A stretch of 64,000 nucleotides of DNA. Source: an uncultured Clostridia bacterium. GTDB taxonomy: Bacteria > Bacillota > Clostridia > Oscillospirales > Acutalibacteraceae. The notes under the pieces are model-generated. The model saw only the letters and a list, made by a program, of their open reading frames with translations. It had not been told where the DNA came from and ran no database searches. The position numbers and the translations under genes are program-made. Positions 32,177-40,667 of this stretch are shown piece by piece; position 1 is the first letter of the stretch; each line of letters starts with the position of its first letter. The stretch covers positions 1 through 64,000 of the forward strand of contig CAMEBF010000005.1 in NCBI GenBank assembly GCA_945912145.1, read 5' to 3'.

Positions 32177-33079
32177 TTGTCAAAACCGTTACAAGACAAC
32201 ATTACCGGCATTTTTTCTCTGATGCTCACGCCGTACCATGAGGATAAGACCATCGACTGGGCGACGTATGAGGAGTACTGCGACTATCAGGTCGAGCAGG
32301 GCGTTGAGCACCTGTTCGCCGTATGCGGCAGCTCGGAAATGAAAGAACTGACGCTCGAAGAGCGTCTGAAGCTCGCCACGCTGACGGCGAAGCATAAAGG
32401 GGATACCACCATCGTCGCCACCGCCAATATGGAGGCCTCGTGGTTTGCGCAGGTCGAAGAGGTCAAGAGAATGTCCGAAACCGGCGTTGACGGCCTTGTT
32501 TTCGTGACCAAGGGCTACGGCAACGATCCCGAACGCCTGATTTCCTACATCGGCGAGCTGAAAGAATATACCTCTCTTCCCGTTTTTATGTATGAGTTCC
32601 CCGGTCTGCAGCCGCACCTGATCGACGGCAAAACGTACGGACGCCTTGTTTCCGAATGCGGCATCAAGGGCATTAAGGACACGACCTGCACCATGGAGGG
32701 CATCACCGATAAGATCCGCCACAAGGGTGACTCCAACGTCATTCAGGCGAATATGCCGTATCTTTTTGAAGCGTATAAAGCGGGTTCCCGTGGTGTTATG
32801 GCAACACCGACCTCCTGCGGCGGCGCGTTCTTCCGCCGATTCCATGACGCGTTCATGAGCGGCGATATGAAAGAGGCTGAAAAGCGTTTCCACGAGATCA
32901 TCATGCTTGATAACGCCATCGACAACGGCTTCAACTGCTCGGCGAAATATCTCGTTCAGCTGCAGGGCATCAAGAACTTCCTGCCCATCAACCGTGGCGG
33001 CTGCGTTCTCTCTCCCGCAAGATTGGAATCGCTCAAAGCGTTCCACGACTGGTGCGTGCTGAACGGCTTAATGAAATAA
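32177..33079 (+). CDS. DapA/NanA-family aldolase, possibly a second sialic acid lyase
   Basis: The 300-residue TIM-barrel enzyme has the class I aldolase residues of the DHDPS/NAL family: the Schiff-base Lys in GIKGIKDTT and the Tyr in VFMYEFPG. The substrate-loop motif is CGSSEMKELTLEERLK instead of the usual GSTGE form, so its substrate may differ from Neu5Ac. It starts with TTG after AAAGGAAG and is first in an operon with nanA, an anomerase gene, nanE and nanK. It could be a paralogue for modified sialic acids or a related 2-keto acid. Function beyond the family is inference. Confidence 0.85.
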   Translation: MSKPLQDNITGIFSLMLTPYHEDKTIDWATYEEYCDYQVEQGVEHLFAVCGSSEMKELTLEERLKLATLTAKHKGDTTIVATANMEASWFAQVEEVKRMSETGVDGLVFVTKGYGNDPERLISYIGELKEYTSLPVFMYEFPGLQPHLIDGKTYGRLVSECGIKGIKDTTCTMEGITDKIRHKGDSNVIQANMPYLFEAYKAGSRGVMATPTSCGGAFFRRFHDAFMSGDMKEAEKRFHEIIMLDNAIDNGFNCSAKYLVQLQGIKNFLPINRGGCVLSPARLESLKAFHDWCVLNGLMK

Positions 33080-33103
33080 TTTCCTCGCAAGGAGTTTGTT
33101 TTC

Positions 33104-34042
33104 ATGAAAGATATTACCAAGTATCAGGGCATTATTCCCGCATTTTATGCCTGCTACGACCGGGACGGCGCAATATCGGCAGACGGTGTCAGAGCGCTGA
33201 CCCGTCATCTGATTGACAAGGGCGTCAAGGGCTTGTATGTCGGCGGTTCTTCGGGTGAGTGTATTTATCACAGCGTAGAAGAACGCAAAATTATACTGGA
33301 AGCTGTTATGGCGGAGGCGAAAGGGGAAATCACCGTGATTGCCCATGTCGCCTGCAACAATACCGCCGACTCCCGGGAGCTGGCGGCTCATGCGGAAAGC
33401 TGCGGTGTCGATGCGATCGCGGCCATTCCGCCGATTTATTTCCATCTGCCGGAGTACGGCATCGCCGCCTACTGGAACGCGATCAGCGCAGCCGCACCAA
33501 ATACGGAGTTCGTCATTTATAACATTCCGCAGCTGGCAGGCACGTCGCTGACGATGTCTCTGCTTCGGGAAATGCTTAAAAATCCCAATGTCGTTGCTGT
33601 GAAAAATTCCTCCATGCCCGTGCAGGACATTCAGATGTTCAAGGATGCGGGGACGGCGGCACGCGGCAAGGACGGCTTCGCCGTGTTCAACGGACCTGAC
33701 GAGCAGCTCGTTTCGGGTCTGGCAATCGGCGCGGACGGCGGTATCGGCGGCACCTATGCCCTGATGCCCGAAGTATATAGTAAAATCCGTGAGCTCGTGC
33801 TTGCCGGTCGTATGGCGCAGGCACTCGAACTCCAGAACGACGCCGACCGCATTATCTATAAGATGTGCGAAGCGCGCGGCAATCTGTACGCCGTGATGAA
33901 AGAGATTCTGCGCCGGATGTACGGCTTAGAGCTCGGCGGTGTTCGGGAACCGCTTGTGAACCTGACGCCACAGGACGAGCCCATCGTTCAGAGCGCACAG
34001 AAAATGGTGGAAGCGGCTGTCGCGAAAGCGGCGGCGATGTGA
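33104..34042 (+). CDS. nanA: N-acetylneuraminate lyase
   Basis: NanA splits N-acetylneuraminate into N-acetylmannosamine and pyruvate. The 312-residue TIM barrel has YVGGSSGECIYHSVEERK near the substrate carboxylate site, the Tyr in EFVIYNIPQLAG and the Schiff-base Lys in VVAVKNSS. The C-terminal part matches NAL-type enzymes (GADGGIGGTYALMPEVY). AAGGAG precedes the ATG. It lies 24 bases after the other aldolase gene; the operon context supports Neu5Ac as substrate. Confidence 0.92.
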   Translation: MKDITKYQGIIPAFYACYDRDGAISADGVRALTRHLIDKGVKGLYVGGSSGECIYHSVEERKIILEAVMAEAKGEITVIAHVACNNTADSRELAAHAESCGVDAIAAIPPIYFHLPEYGIAAYWNAISAAAPNTEFVIYNIPQLAGTSLTMSLLREMLKNPNVVAVKNSSMPVQDIQMFKDAGTAARGKDGFAVFNGPDEQLVSGLAIGADGGIGGTYALMPEVYSKIRELVLAGRMAQALELQNDADRIIYKMCEARGNLYAVMKEILRRMYGLELGGVREPLVNLTPQDEPIVQSAQKMVEAAVAKAAAM

Positions 34043-34069
34043 CAAGCTTTTTTTGAACGGAGGATCGCT

Positions 34070-34519
34070 GTGATTATCGATACCCTTTCTCATCTTGACC
34101 GCTATGTCGGTCTGCACCCCAATCTGGATACCGCGATTGCCTATCTGCAAGGCCATGATATCGCCGCTTTGCCCCTCGGAAGAACGGAAGTGGCGGGAGA
34201 AAAAGTTTTCATCAATGTGATGGACGCCGAGCTGCGTTCATCTGAGGACGCGGCATTTGAATACCACCGCCGCTATGCCGATCTGCAGCTTGATCTGTCC
34301 GGCAGCGAAGAATGCGGATGGACGGTTGTGAATGAGCTGAAAAATAGTTTTGACGCGGCAGGTGATATCGGCTTTATCGACGGAGAAGAGCAGGGCTGCG
34401 CCGTTTTAGGCGACGGACGCTTTGTCATTTTTCTTCCGGGAGAGCTGCATAAACCATGCTGTCAGCACGGCGATTGTACCGCCGTTCGTAAGGCGGTCGT
34501 CAAGATCGACATGACTTAA
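34070..34519 (+). CDS. nanQ: YhcH/NanQ-type N-acetylneuraminate anomerase
   Basis: YhcH/YjgK/YiaL proteins open or convert sugar anomers; the E. coli member NanQ acts on N-acetylneuraminate. The 149-residue cupin-like protein has EYHRRYADLQLDLSGSE (the family reads EaHRkyiDiq) and FVIFLPGELHKPCCQ, with the metal-site His residues. It starts with GTG after GGAGG. It sits between nanA and nanE, which supports the sialic acid role. Confidence 0.85.
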   Translation: MIIDTLSHLDRYVGLHPNLDTAIAYLQGHDIAALPLGRTEVAGEKVFINVMDAELRSSEDAAFEYHRRYADLQLDLSGSEECGWTVVNELKNSFDAAGDIGFIDGEEQGCAVLGDGRFVIFLPGELHKPCCQHGDCTAVRKAVVKIDMT

Positions 34520-34540
34520 CCGATTTTTTGGGAGGTTCCT

Positions 34541-35260
34541 ATGGATCATCAAGCATTGTTTCGTCAGATTCAGGGTGGGCTGATTGTTTCCTGCCAGGCG
34601 CTTGAGCATGAGCCGCTGTATACAAAAGAGGGCGGCGTGATGCCGCTGATGGCAAAGGCCGCCGCGCAGTCGGGAGCTGTGGGAATCCGCGCCAACACGG
34701 TGCGCGATATTACTCAGATCAAGCAGGCCGTGGATCTGCCCATCATCGGGATTATCAAAAAGGAATACGACGGCAGCCCGATGTATATCACCGTGACGAT
34801 GGCGGAGGTTGACGCGCTTGTGGCGTGCGGCGTCGATATAGTCGCGGTGCAGGGGACTTCCGCGCTGCGTCCCGACGGAAAAACGGCTGCACAGTTCATC
34901 AGGCAGATCAAAGAAAAATATCCCGATCAGCTTCTCATGGCGGATATTGCAACGCTTGAGGAAGCGATGGCGTGCGCTGAATCAGGAGCCGATTTCGTCG
35001 GCACGACGATGCGCGGTTATACGCCTGAAACGGCGGGAATTGATGATATTGATTTCGATTTTATCCGCCGTCTGGCAAAAGAGTGTCCTGCGAAAATCAT
35101 CGCGGAGGGGCATATTCATCTGCCGGAACAGGCGGCAAAGGCACTGGACTGCGGCGCGTTCGCACTTGTAGTCGGCGGCGCGATTACCCGACCTGCCGAG
35201 ATTACCGCCCGATTTACGGCGGCGATCCGGGACAGGCAGAACGGGGAGAAAACCGTATGA
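34541..35260 (+). CDS. nanE: N-acetylmannosamine-6-phosphate 2-epimerase
   Basis: NanE converts ManNAc-6-P to GlcNAc-6-P. The 239-residue TIM barrel begins LFRQIQGGLIVSCQALEHEP and has GAVGIRANTVRDI, PIIGIIKKEYDGSPMYIT with the active-site Lys, GADFVGTTMRGYT and the phosphate loop ALVVGGAITRP. GGGAGG precedes the ATG. Its stop overlaps the nanK start (ATGA). Confidence 0.95.
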   Translation: MDHQALFRQIQGGLIVSCQALEHEPLYTKEGGVMPLMAKAAAQSGAVGIRANTVRDITQIKQAVDLPIIGIIKKEYDGSPMYITVTMAEVDALVACGVDIVAVQGTSALRPDGKTAAQFIRQIKEKYPDQLLMADIATLEEAMACAESGADFVGTTMRGYTPETAGIDDIDFDFIRRLAKECPAKIIAEGHIHLPEQAAKALDCGAFALVVGGAITRPAEITARFTAAIRDRQNGEKTV

Positions 35261-36198
35261 AACCGGGGCTTTTGCTCGGCGTCGATATCGGCGGAACAGC
35301 GGTTAAATTAGGGCTTGTAGAGGATAACGGCACTGTTCTTTCGCGTTCTGAAAAAAGCGTCTGCTTCGATAATTACCGGACGCCTATTCTGGATACGGTC
35401 ATTGCTGCCATCCGCGACTTTCTGGACAGTCAATCTCTGAAGAGTGAATCCCTGACGGGCATCGGCGTTTCCGCGACCGGGCAGATCGACAGCCGTCGCG
35501 GCGTGGTCGTCGGTACCTGCGGGAATTTACCCGGTTGGGTGAACACTCCGATCAAGGCTGTATTGGAGGAGAATTTTCATCTCCCTGTGACCGTTGCCAA
35601 CGATGCGAATTGTATGTGTCTGGGCGAAGCGTGGGTCGGCGGTGCAAGAGGATATACCGATGTCATCGGCGTTACGATCGGCACGGGTGTCGGCGGCGGT
35701 ATTCTGACAGGCGGACGCCTGTTGGAGGGCTTTCGCGGTCTCGGCGGCGAGCTGGGACATACCCGTATCCATGCGATAGACGGCGAAGACTGTACCTGCG
35801 GCGCTATCGGCTGTTGGGAGCATTACGCTTCGACCACGGCTCTGGTTCGGCAGGCTGAAATCATAGACAGCAGCCTGATTGACGGACGCGCCGTCTTTAT
35901 GGCGGCGGAATCGGGCGAACCACGCATATCGGACTTATTGGACGATTGGCTGAATGAAATCGCGCAGGGACTTGCGGGGCTCGTGCATATTTTCAATCCG
36001 CAGTTAATCCTGATCGGTGGCGGCGTTTCGGCACAGCAGGAACTGATGATCGAACCGCTTGCCAAAAAGGTCAGAGAAGCCGTTATGCCGGCTTTTGCCG
36101 AAGGATTGGAACTGCGCGCCGCCTCGCTGAAAAACGACGCAGGATTGATCGGCGCGGTGCGGTATCACATAACGCATCGCGATGGAAGCATTCTATAG
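35257..36198 (+). CDS. nanK: ROK-family kinase, probable N-acetylmannosamine kinase
   Basis: NanK phosphorylates ManNAc, the step between NanA and NanE. The 313-residue protein has the ROK phosphate motif LLGVDIGGTAVKLGL, the glucokinase-type NDANCMCLGEAWVGGARG, the catalytic-region GIGTGVGGG-like VTIGTGVGGGIL, GELGHTRIH and a zinc-type cluster CTCGAIGCWEHYAS. The ATG at 35257 overlaps the nanE stop by four bases. Kinase specificity comes from operon context. Confidence 0.92.
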   Translation: MKPGLLLGVDIGGTAVKLGLVEDNGTVLSRSEKSVCFDNYRTPILDTVIAAIRDFLDSQSLKSESLTGIGVSATGQIDSRRGVVVGTCGNLPGWVNTPIKAVLEENFHLPVTVANDANCMCLGEAWVGGARGYTDVIGVTIGTGVGGGILTGGRLLEGFRGLGGELGHTRIHAIDGEDCTCGAIGCWEHYASTTALVRQAEIIDSSLIDGRAVFMAAESGEPRISDLLDDWLNEIAQGLAGLVHIFNPQLILIGGGVSAQQELMIEPLAKKVREAVMPAFAEGLELRAASLKNDAGLIGAVRYHITHRDGSIL

Positions 36199-36207
36199 AA
36201 AACGCAG

Positions 36208-36236
36208 CACCTCCGATTTCGGATCGGAGGCTTTTT
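36208..36236 (+). terminator. Rho-independent terminator after the nan operon
   Basis: CCTCCGAT (36210-36217) pairs with ATCGGAGG (36223-36230), followed by CTTTTT. Confidence 0.85.
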
Positions 36237-36241
36237 CATTC

Positions 36242-36270
36242 TTGCAATCCCGCATGAAATATGGTATGAT
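36242..36270 (+). promoter_or_regulatory. promoter of the metallophosphatase gene
   Basis: TTGCAA (36242-36247) and TATGAT (36265-36270) are 17 bases apart. Confidence 0.65.
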
Positions 36271-36300
36271 GCAGGTAAGAATTCTTTGGGGGGTTGTTTC

Positions 36301-37824
36301 GTGAAAAAAAAGAGATTTCTGATTTCGGCTGCGGTTTTTACCGTCTGTTCCGTGATCGCGTCGATGCTGTTCAACGGATTCCGCATTTCGTTCGTGTTCA
36401 TTGACAGCTATGTGTTTGACGGCTTTTGCTATTGCCTTTGGGCGCTGATCGTGATCAACACGCTTTTCCAGTTTGCGCATTTGCGTTCGGTTCTGACAAA
36501 GGGACAGCCGCTCGGCAAAAAGCCCTTGTTCATCGTGAACTGTATTTTGTCGGCGATTTCGCTTGTGCTCTGCCTGATTCTCTTCCTGGCCGGGCCGGGA
36601 GAAGCGCTCAATTTCCTGTTCTATGTCCCGCGTGAGACCGCGCCGTATATGGCGGCATTCTTAGCAGTCTGTTTCCTGATGGCGGTTTTCCCCGTTTGCA
36701 GTTCGCTTTGCAAGAAGATTATGGCTTCCGTGACGGCTTTTGCCGTTGTGGTGGTGTCTCTGGTCGTAGCGATACCGGTCGGCGGATTCGATTTTGAGAG
36801 CGCGCCTGCGGTGTTTGATGTCGGCGACGCCTACCGTGTGGTGTTCGCCACGAACCGGGAATCGGTCGGTTGCGTTTCGTATACCTATAACGGCGAAGAC
36901 TACACCGTGTGGGACACGACGACGGGCCGCAAGGATTCGTCCCGTGTGCACAGCGTCGAGATTCCCTATGAGCATCTCGATAACAACGCTTATACGGTCG
37001 GCGCGGTCCGCGTGATTGAGGATATCGCCTACGGCGGTCATCTCGGAAAAGAGATTTCCTATCAGGTCGAGCAGTTCAGGCCCTGTCCGGACGATAATTT
37101 TGATGTGACGCTGATTACGGATAATCACGAATGCCGTGTGGACTGGGCGTCAATCGGTGACGGCGCGGAGCTGTGCATTTTCTTAGGCGATATCGCCAAC
37201 GGCGTGTACTCCACCGATCATTATATTGACAATCTGATTGTTCCCGCCGGTGAAGCAAGCGGCGGCGCAGTGCCGTCCATCTTTGTCCGCGGCAATCATG
37301 ACCATCGCGGAAATGCCGTGCCGGATATGTTGGCGGAGCTGGATTTTGATTCCTATTATTATCAGATTGAAATCGGCGATTACTGCTTTACCGTGCTCGA
37401 TACCGGCGAAGATAAGCCCGACGACAATTACGAGTACGCGGGATACAACGACTATGCTTCCTATAATGCCAAACAGGCCGCATGGGCGTCGTCGCTGGAA
37501 AAGGATGAAGAAAAGTATCAGATCGTGCTGGCGCACAGCCCGACTCTCTTTGCCGTAGAAGATGACAGGGAAGTGCCGATTGCCGAGAGCTTGCAGAAAA
37601 TCGGCGCCGAGGTGATTCTCTGCGGACACGAGCATCAGACGCTTTATGTGACGCAGGATCAGAGCGAAACGGGCATTCAGTATTATATCTGCGGCAGCGG
37701 AAGCGGTAGGAGTATTTTCTATACGACAATGCATGTGCAGGACGGCTTGCTGTCGATTCGTTCCGTCAACAATCTGACAGGCGATACGCCCGTGTTAGCC
37801 GATATCCAGCTCCATCGTGGCTGA
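36301..37824 (+). CDS. membrane-anchored metallophosphoesterase
   Basis: The 507-residue protein has four or five N-terminal membrane helices (first 160 residues) and then a fibronectin-like region (about 165-260, SYTYNGEDYTVWDTTTGRKD). The calcineurin-type phosphatase domain follows, with motifs VTLITDNHE, CIFLGDIANG, FVRGNHDHRG, VLAHSP and LCGHEHQTLY. The first motif has TDNHE where most members have DxH, so one metal ligand may differ. The domain probably faces outward. GTG 36301 with GGGGGG upstream is the start. Substrate unknown. Related to purple acid phosphatase-like proteins. Confidence 0.85.
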   Translation: MKKKRFLISAAVFTVCSVIASMLFNGFRISFVFIDSYVFDGFCYCLWALIVINTLFQFAHLRSVLTKGQPLGKKPLFIVNCILSAISLVLCLILFLAGPGEALNFLFYVPRETAPYMAAFLAVCFLMAVFPVCSSLCKKIMASVTAFAVVVVSLVVAIPVGGFDFESAPAVFDVGDAYRVVFATNRESVGCVSYTYNGEDYTVWDTTTGRKDSSRVHSVEIPYEHLDNNAYTVGAVRVIEDIAYGGHLGKEISYQVEQFRPCPDDNFDVTLITDNHECRVDWASIGDGAELCIFLGDIANGVYSTDHYIDNLIVPAGEASGGAVPSIFVRGNHDHRGNAVPDMLAELDFDSYYYQIEIGDYCFTVLDTGEDKPDDNYEYAGYNDYASYNAKQAAWASSLEKDEEKYQIVLAHSPTLFAVEDDREVPIAESLQKIGAEVILCGHEHQTLYVTQDQSETGIQYYICGSGSGRSIFYTTMHVQDGLLSIRSVNNLTGDTPVLADIQLHRG

Positions 37825-37860
37825 TCCGGAAAAACTCCCGAAAGGGAGAGGCTACACCAA

Positions 37861-37892
37861 AACGTAGTGCAAACATTGCAGGCGTTTTTTTT
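37861..37892 (+). terminator. probable terminator after the metallophosphatase gene
   Basis: AACG..TGC pairs with GCA..CGTT, followed by eight T; an outer CACCAAAACG / CGTTTT..GGTG pairing is also possible. Confidence 0.55.
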
Positions 37893-37963
37893 GGTGAAAT
37901 AAACTGAAATCATAATTCCGATAAAAAAGGCGTGCCGCCGTTCCGCTTCGGGGGAATTTTCTT

Positions 37964-38428
37964 ATGTGTTTTATCTGTGACAGAATTGAAATGATAAAAA
38001 AAGGGAATAATCCGTATTTTGTTAAGGAACTTGAGACCGGTTATGTTGTGATAGGAGATTTTCAGCATTTCAAAGGGTATACTTTATTTCTGTGCAAACA
38101 ACATAAAACAGAATTGTTCTATCTCGATCGTGATTATAAGCTGAAATTTCTCGAAGAAATGTCACTTGTAACGGAGGCTGCCTATAAGGCTTTCGGAGCA
38201 GATAAAATGAACTGTGAACTTCTTGGAAATGGGGATTCGCACCTTCATTGGCATCTTTTCCCACGATATAATGGCGCCCTGCTCGGTTATGAGTGTGGGC
38301 AAAAAGCCGGTCCTGTATGGTGGTATCCAATCGAAAAAATGAATTCACCTGAAGCAAGACCGTCAGATGACGAGCTTCAAAGAATGAAAAAATCATTATT
38401 AAATGAACTTGATAAAGTGTTAGTGTGA
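37964..38428 (+). CDS. HIT-family nucleotide hydrolase/transferase
   Basis: The 154-residue cytosolic protein has the histidine triad HLHWHLFPR near residue 95 and the preceding LLGNGDSHLHWH context typical of HIT proteins. An N-terminal MCFICDRI block carries a CxxC-like pair seen in some members. It is a nucleoside phosphoramidase or dinucleotide hydrolase by family. GGGGGA precedes the ATG. The sequence is more AT-rich than its neighbours, which may indicate transfer. It is followed after 55 bases by the GrpB-fusion gene on the same strand. Confidence 0.88.
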   Translation: MCFICDRIEMIKKGNNPYFVKELETGYVVIGDFQHFKGYTLFLCKQHKTELFYLDRDYKLKFLEEMSLVTEAAYKAFGADKMNCELLGNGDSHLHWHLFPRYNGALLGYECGQKAGPVWWYPIEKMNSPEARPSDDELQRMKKSLLNELDKVLV

Positions 38429-38483
38429 TATGAAATCCCGGTTTTCGGATAATAAAATGGAGTTCTCGATCGGAGGTTTTGCT

Positions 38484-39365
38484 ATGATCGGATTAAAACG
38501 AGGAACTGTTAGGCTTTGTGACCATGAAAAAGAATGGGAGATCGAGGCGCAGCATACCATTTCCCGTTTACAGCAGATTCTGGGCAATGTCATAAAAGAC
38601 ATTCAGCACGTGGGAAGTACCGCGATCCCTGCCATCAAGGCGAAACCCATCATTGATATTGCCGTCGCGGTCGATGATTTCGAGGATATTCTCCGTTTTG
38701 AAAAAGAATTGCAGGACGCCGGTTTTTTCTATCGCCCCAACGCGCAGGCTTCTCTCAGAGGGCAGTTGTTGTTCGCCTGCGGCAGCTATTATGACGGTAC
38801 GGGAGACTTGCAGACGCATTTCATTCATGTCGTTCTGACCGACAGCATGGATTGGCTCAATTACATCAACTTCAGAGATTATCTGAACAGCGCGCCTTCG
38901 GCGGCAAAGGAATATGAAGCGCTTAAGGTATCCCTTGCCATGCAAGCTCCCATGGATAACGGCAGAGAAAAGTATCTCGCGGGAAAACACGATTTTATCG
39001 TTTATACTTTGAGAAAAGCACTTGTAAAATCCTATCTCGGAAAAACAGTTTCGATCAAAATAGACAGACCTCTCGGTAGCGTTCACCCGAAACACCCCGA
39101 TCTCATTTATCCGGTCAATTACGGTTATATACCGGGTGTCTTGGGCGGTGACGGGGAAGAGCTCGACGTGTATCTGCTTGGTGTCGAGGTGCCTGTCGAA
39201 GAATACACGGCTCGCGTGATCGGAATCGTTCACCGTCATGACGACGTGGAGGATAAGCTTGTCGCCGCGCCGAAAGGTTTCGATTACGATCAAAAGAGTA
39301 TTGTAGAGGCCGTCCGGTTTCAGGAACAGTATTACGAAACGGAAATTGAGATCATCAGAGCATAA
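38484..39365 (+). CDS. GrpB-type nucleotidyltransferase fused to an inorganic pyrophosphatase domain
   Basis: Residues 1-175 form a GrpB/UPF0157 domain of the nucleotidyltransferase fold (VRLCDHEKEWEIEA, QHVGSTAIPAIKAKPIIDIA, RDYLNSAP). Residues 185-293 look like a shortened family I pyrophosphatase: IKIDRPLGSVHPKHPDLIYP, NYGYIPGVLGGDGEELDVYL and VEDKLVAAP. The usual DxxPxD-type metal motif reads DGEELDVYLLG. ATG 38484 has GGAGG seven bases upstream; the frame is open 18 codons further with no site. Inference: the pyrophosphatase part could drive a nucleotidyl transfer by removing pyrophosphate. Confidence 0.87.
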   Translation: MIGLKRGTVRLCDHEKEWEIEAQHTISRLQQILGNVIKDIQHVGSTAIPAIKAKPIIDIAVAVDDFEDILRFEKELQDAGFFYRPNAQASLRGQLLFACGSYYDGTGDLQTHFIHVVLTDSMDWLNYINFRDYLNSAPSAAKEYEALKVSLAMQAPMDNGREKYLAGKHDFIVYTLRKALVKSYLGKTVSIKIDRPLGSVHPKHPDLIYPVNYGYIPGVLGGDGEELDVYLLGVEVPVEEYTARVIGIVHRHDDVEDKLVAAPKGFDYDQKSIVEAVRFQEQYYETEIEIIRA

Positions 39366-39369
39366 AGAA

Positions 39370-39403
39370 AAAGCTCCCCGGAAAGGGAGCTTCGTTTTTT
39401 CGT
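39370..39403. terminator. terminator between convergent genes
   Basis: AAGCTCCC (39371-39378) pairs with GGGAGCTT, followed by CGTTTTTTCG; A-rich sequence on the other side lets it work for lysC on the minus strand too. Confidence 0.75.
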
Positions 39404-39411
39404 TTTAATCC

Positions 39412-40626
39412 TTAGCGATCGTTCGCCGGAATGAATTTGTCGTGAATGGCGACAACGGCTTTGTCGGCGTCTTTCTTGTCGATCAGAACGGAGATTTTGA
39501 TTTCGCTCGTGGAGATCATCTGAATGTTGATGTTATGCTCATAGAGTGCCTCAAACATCATCGCGGCGGCACCGGGGTGCGTCTCCATGCCTGCGCCGAC
39601 GACGGAAACCTTTGCGATGTCGGTGTCGCATTTGACCTCTTTGCCCTGAAGCTCGGCAAGATTCTTGATGATCTCGATGGCTTCTTCTGCGCAGTCCATC
39701 GAAACGGTGAACGCGATGTCCTTGGAGCCTTCACGGCCGACGGACTGAAGAATAATATCGACGTTAATATTTTTCGCCGCAAGCTTGGCGAAGATTTTGA
39801 ATGCGATGCCGGGAATATCGGGCAGATCAATGATTGAGATTCTTGCGACGTTGGTATCCTTGGTTACGCCTCTGACGAGCATTTTTTCCATATTGGCAAC
39901 CTCCTTGACTATTGTGCCGGGAACTCTCTTCAAGCTGGAGAGCACTTCAATTTCAACATTATATTTTTTACCCATTTCGACGGAACGGTTGTTCAGCACC
40001 TGCGCGCCGAGCGTTGCAAGCTCGAGCATTTCGTCGTAGGTGATCTCCGTCAGCTTCTTCGCGTTCTTGACTTTGCGCGGATCGGCGGTGAAGACGCCCT
40101 CAACATCCGTGAAAATCTGGCATTTGTCCGCGTGAAGCGCAGCCGCAAGCGCAACGGCACTCGTATCGGAGCCGCCTCTGCCGAGCGTGGTCAGGTCGTC
40201 ATATTTATTGATCCCCTGAAAACCGGCGACGACGACGATCTGATGCTTGTCGATGGCGGATTTGACGCGGTCGGCTTTGATATTCTTGATGCGCGCCGAA
40301 CCGTAGTTGGAGTTGGTGTTGAAGCCTGCCTGCCAGCCTAAGAACGAAACGACCGGACAGCCGATCTTTTCGATCGCCATCGCTAAGAGTGAAATGGAGA
40401 TCTGCTCGCCGGCGGTCAGGAGCATATCCATCTCGCGCTTCGAGGCACGCGGATTGATTTCCTGCGCTTTTGCGATCAGGTCATCGGTGGTATCGCCCTG
40501 TGCGGAAACGACCACGATGACGTCATTGCCGGCCTTGTACGTATCCGTGACGATACCGGCAACATTGTTTACCCTTTCGGCGTCGGCTACGGAGCTGCCG
40601 CCGAATTTTTGCACAATAAGACCCAT
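39412..40626 (-). CDS. lysC: aspartate kinase
   Basis: Aspartate kinase makes aspartyl phosphate, the first step to lysine, threonine and methionine. The 404-residue protein starts LIVQKFGGSSVAD, has TTLGRGGSDTSAVALAAAL and FTDVEGVFTADPRKV in the kinase domain and two ACT domains in the C-terminal third (ISIIDLPDIPGIAFKIF; VSVVGAGMETHPGAAAMMF), which bind the feedback amino acid. AAGGAAA lies before the ATG. It follows hom after 41 bases, so the two form a threonine-branch unit. Confidence 0.96.
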   Translation of the reverse strand: MGLIVQKFGGSSVADAERVNNVAGIVTDTYKAGNDVIVVVSAQGDTTDDLIAKAQEINPRASKREMDMLLTAGEQISISLLAMAIEKIGCPVVSFLGWQAGFNTNSNYGSARIKNIKADRVKSAIDKHQIVVVAGFQGINKYDDLTTLGRGGSDTSAVALAAALHADKCQIFTDVEGVFTADPRKVKNAKKLTEITYDEMLELATLGAQVLNNRSVEMGKKYNVEIEVLSSLKRVPGTIVKEVANMEKMLVRGVTKDTNVARISIIDLPDIPGIAFKIFAKLAAKNINVDIILQSVGREGSKDIAFTVSMDCAEEAIEIIKNLAELQGKEVKCDTDIAKVSVVGAGMETHPGAAAMMFEALYEHNINIQMISTSEIKISVLIDKKDADKAVVAIHDKFIPANDR

Positions 40627-40667
40627 AAAATTTTCCTTTCGTATCTGAAATTCAATCGGTTGTGAAT

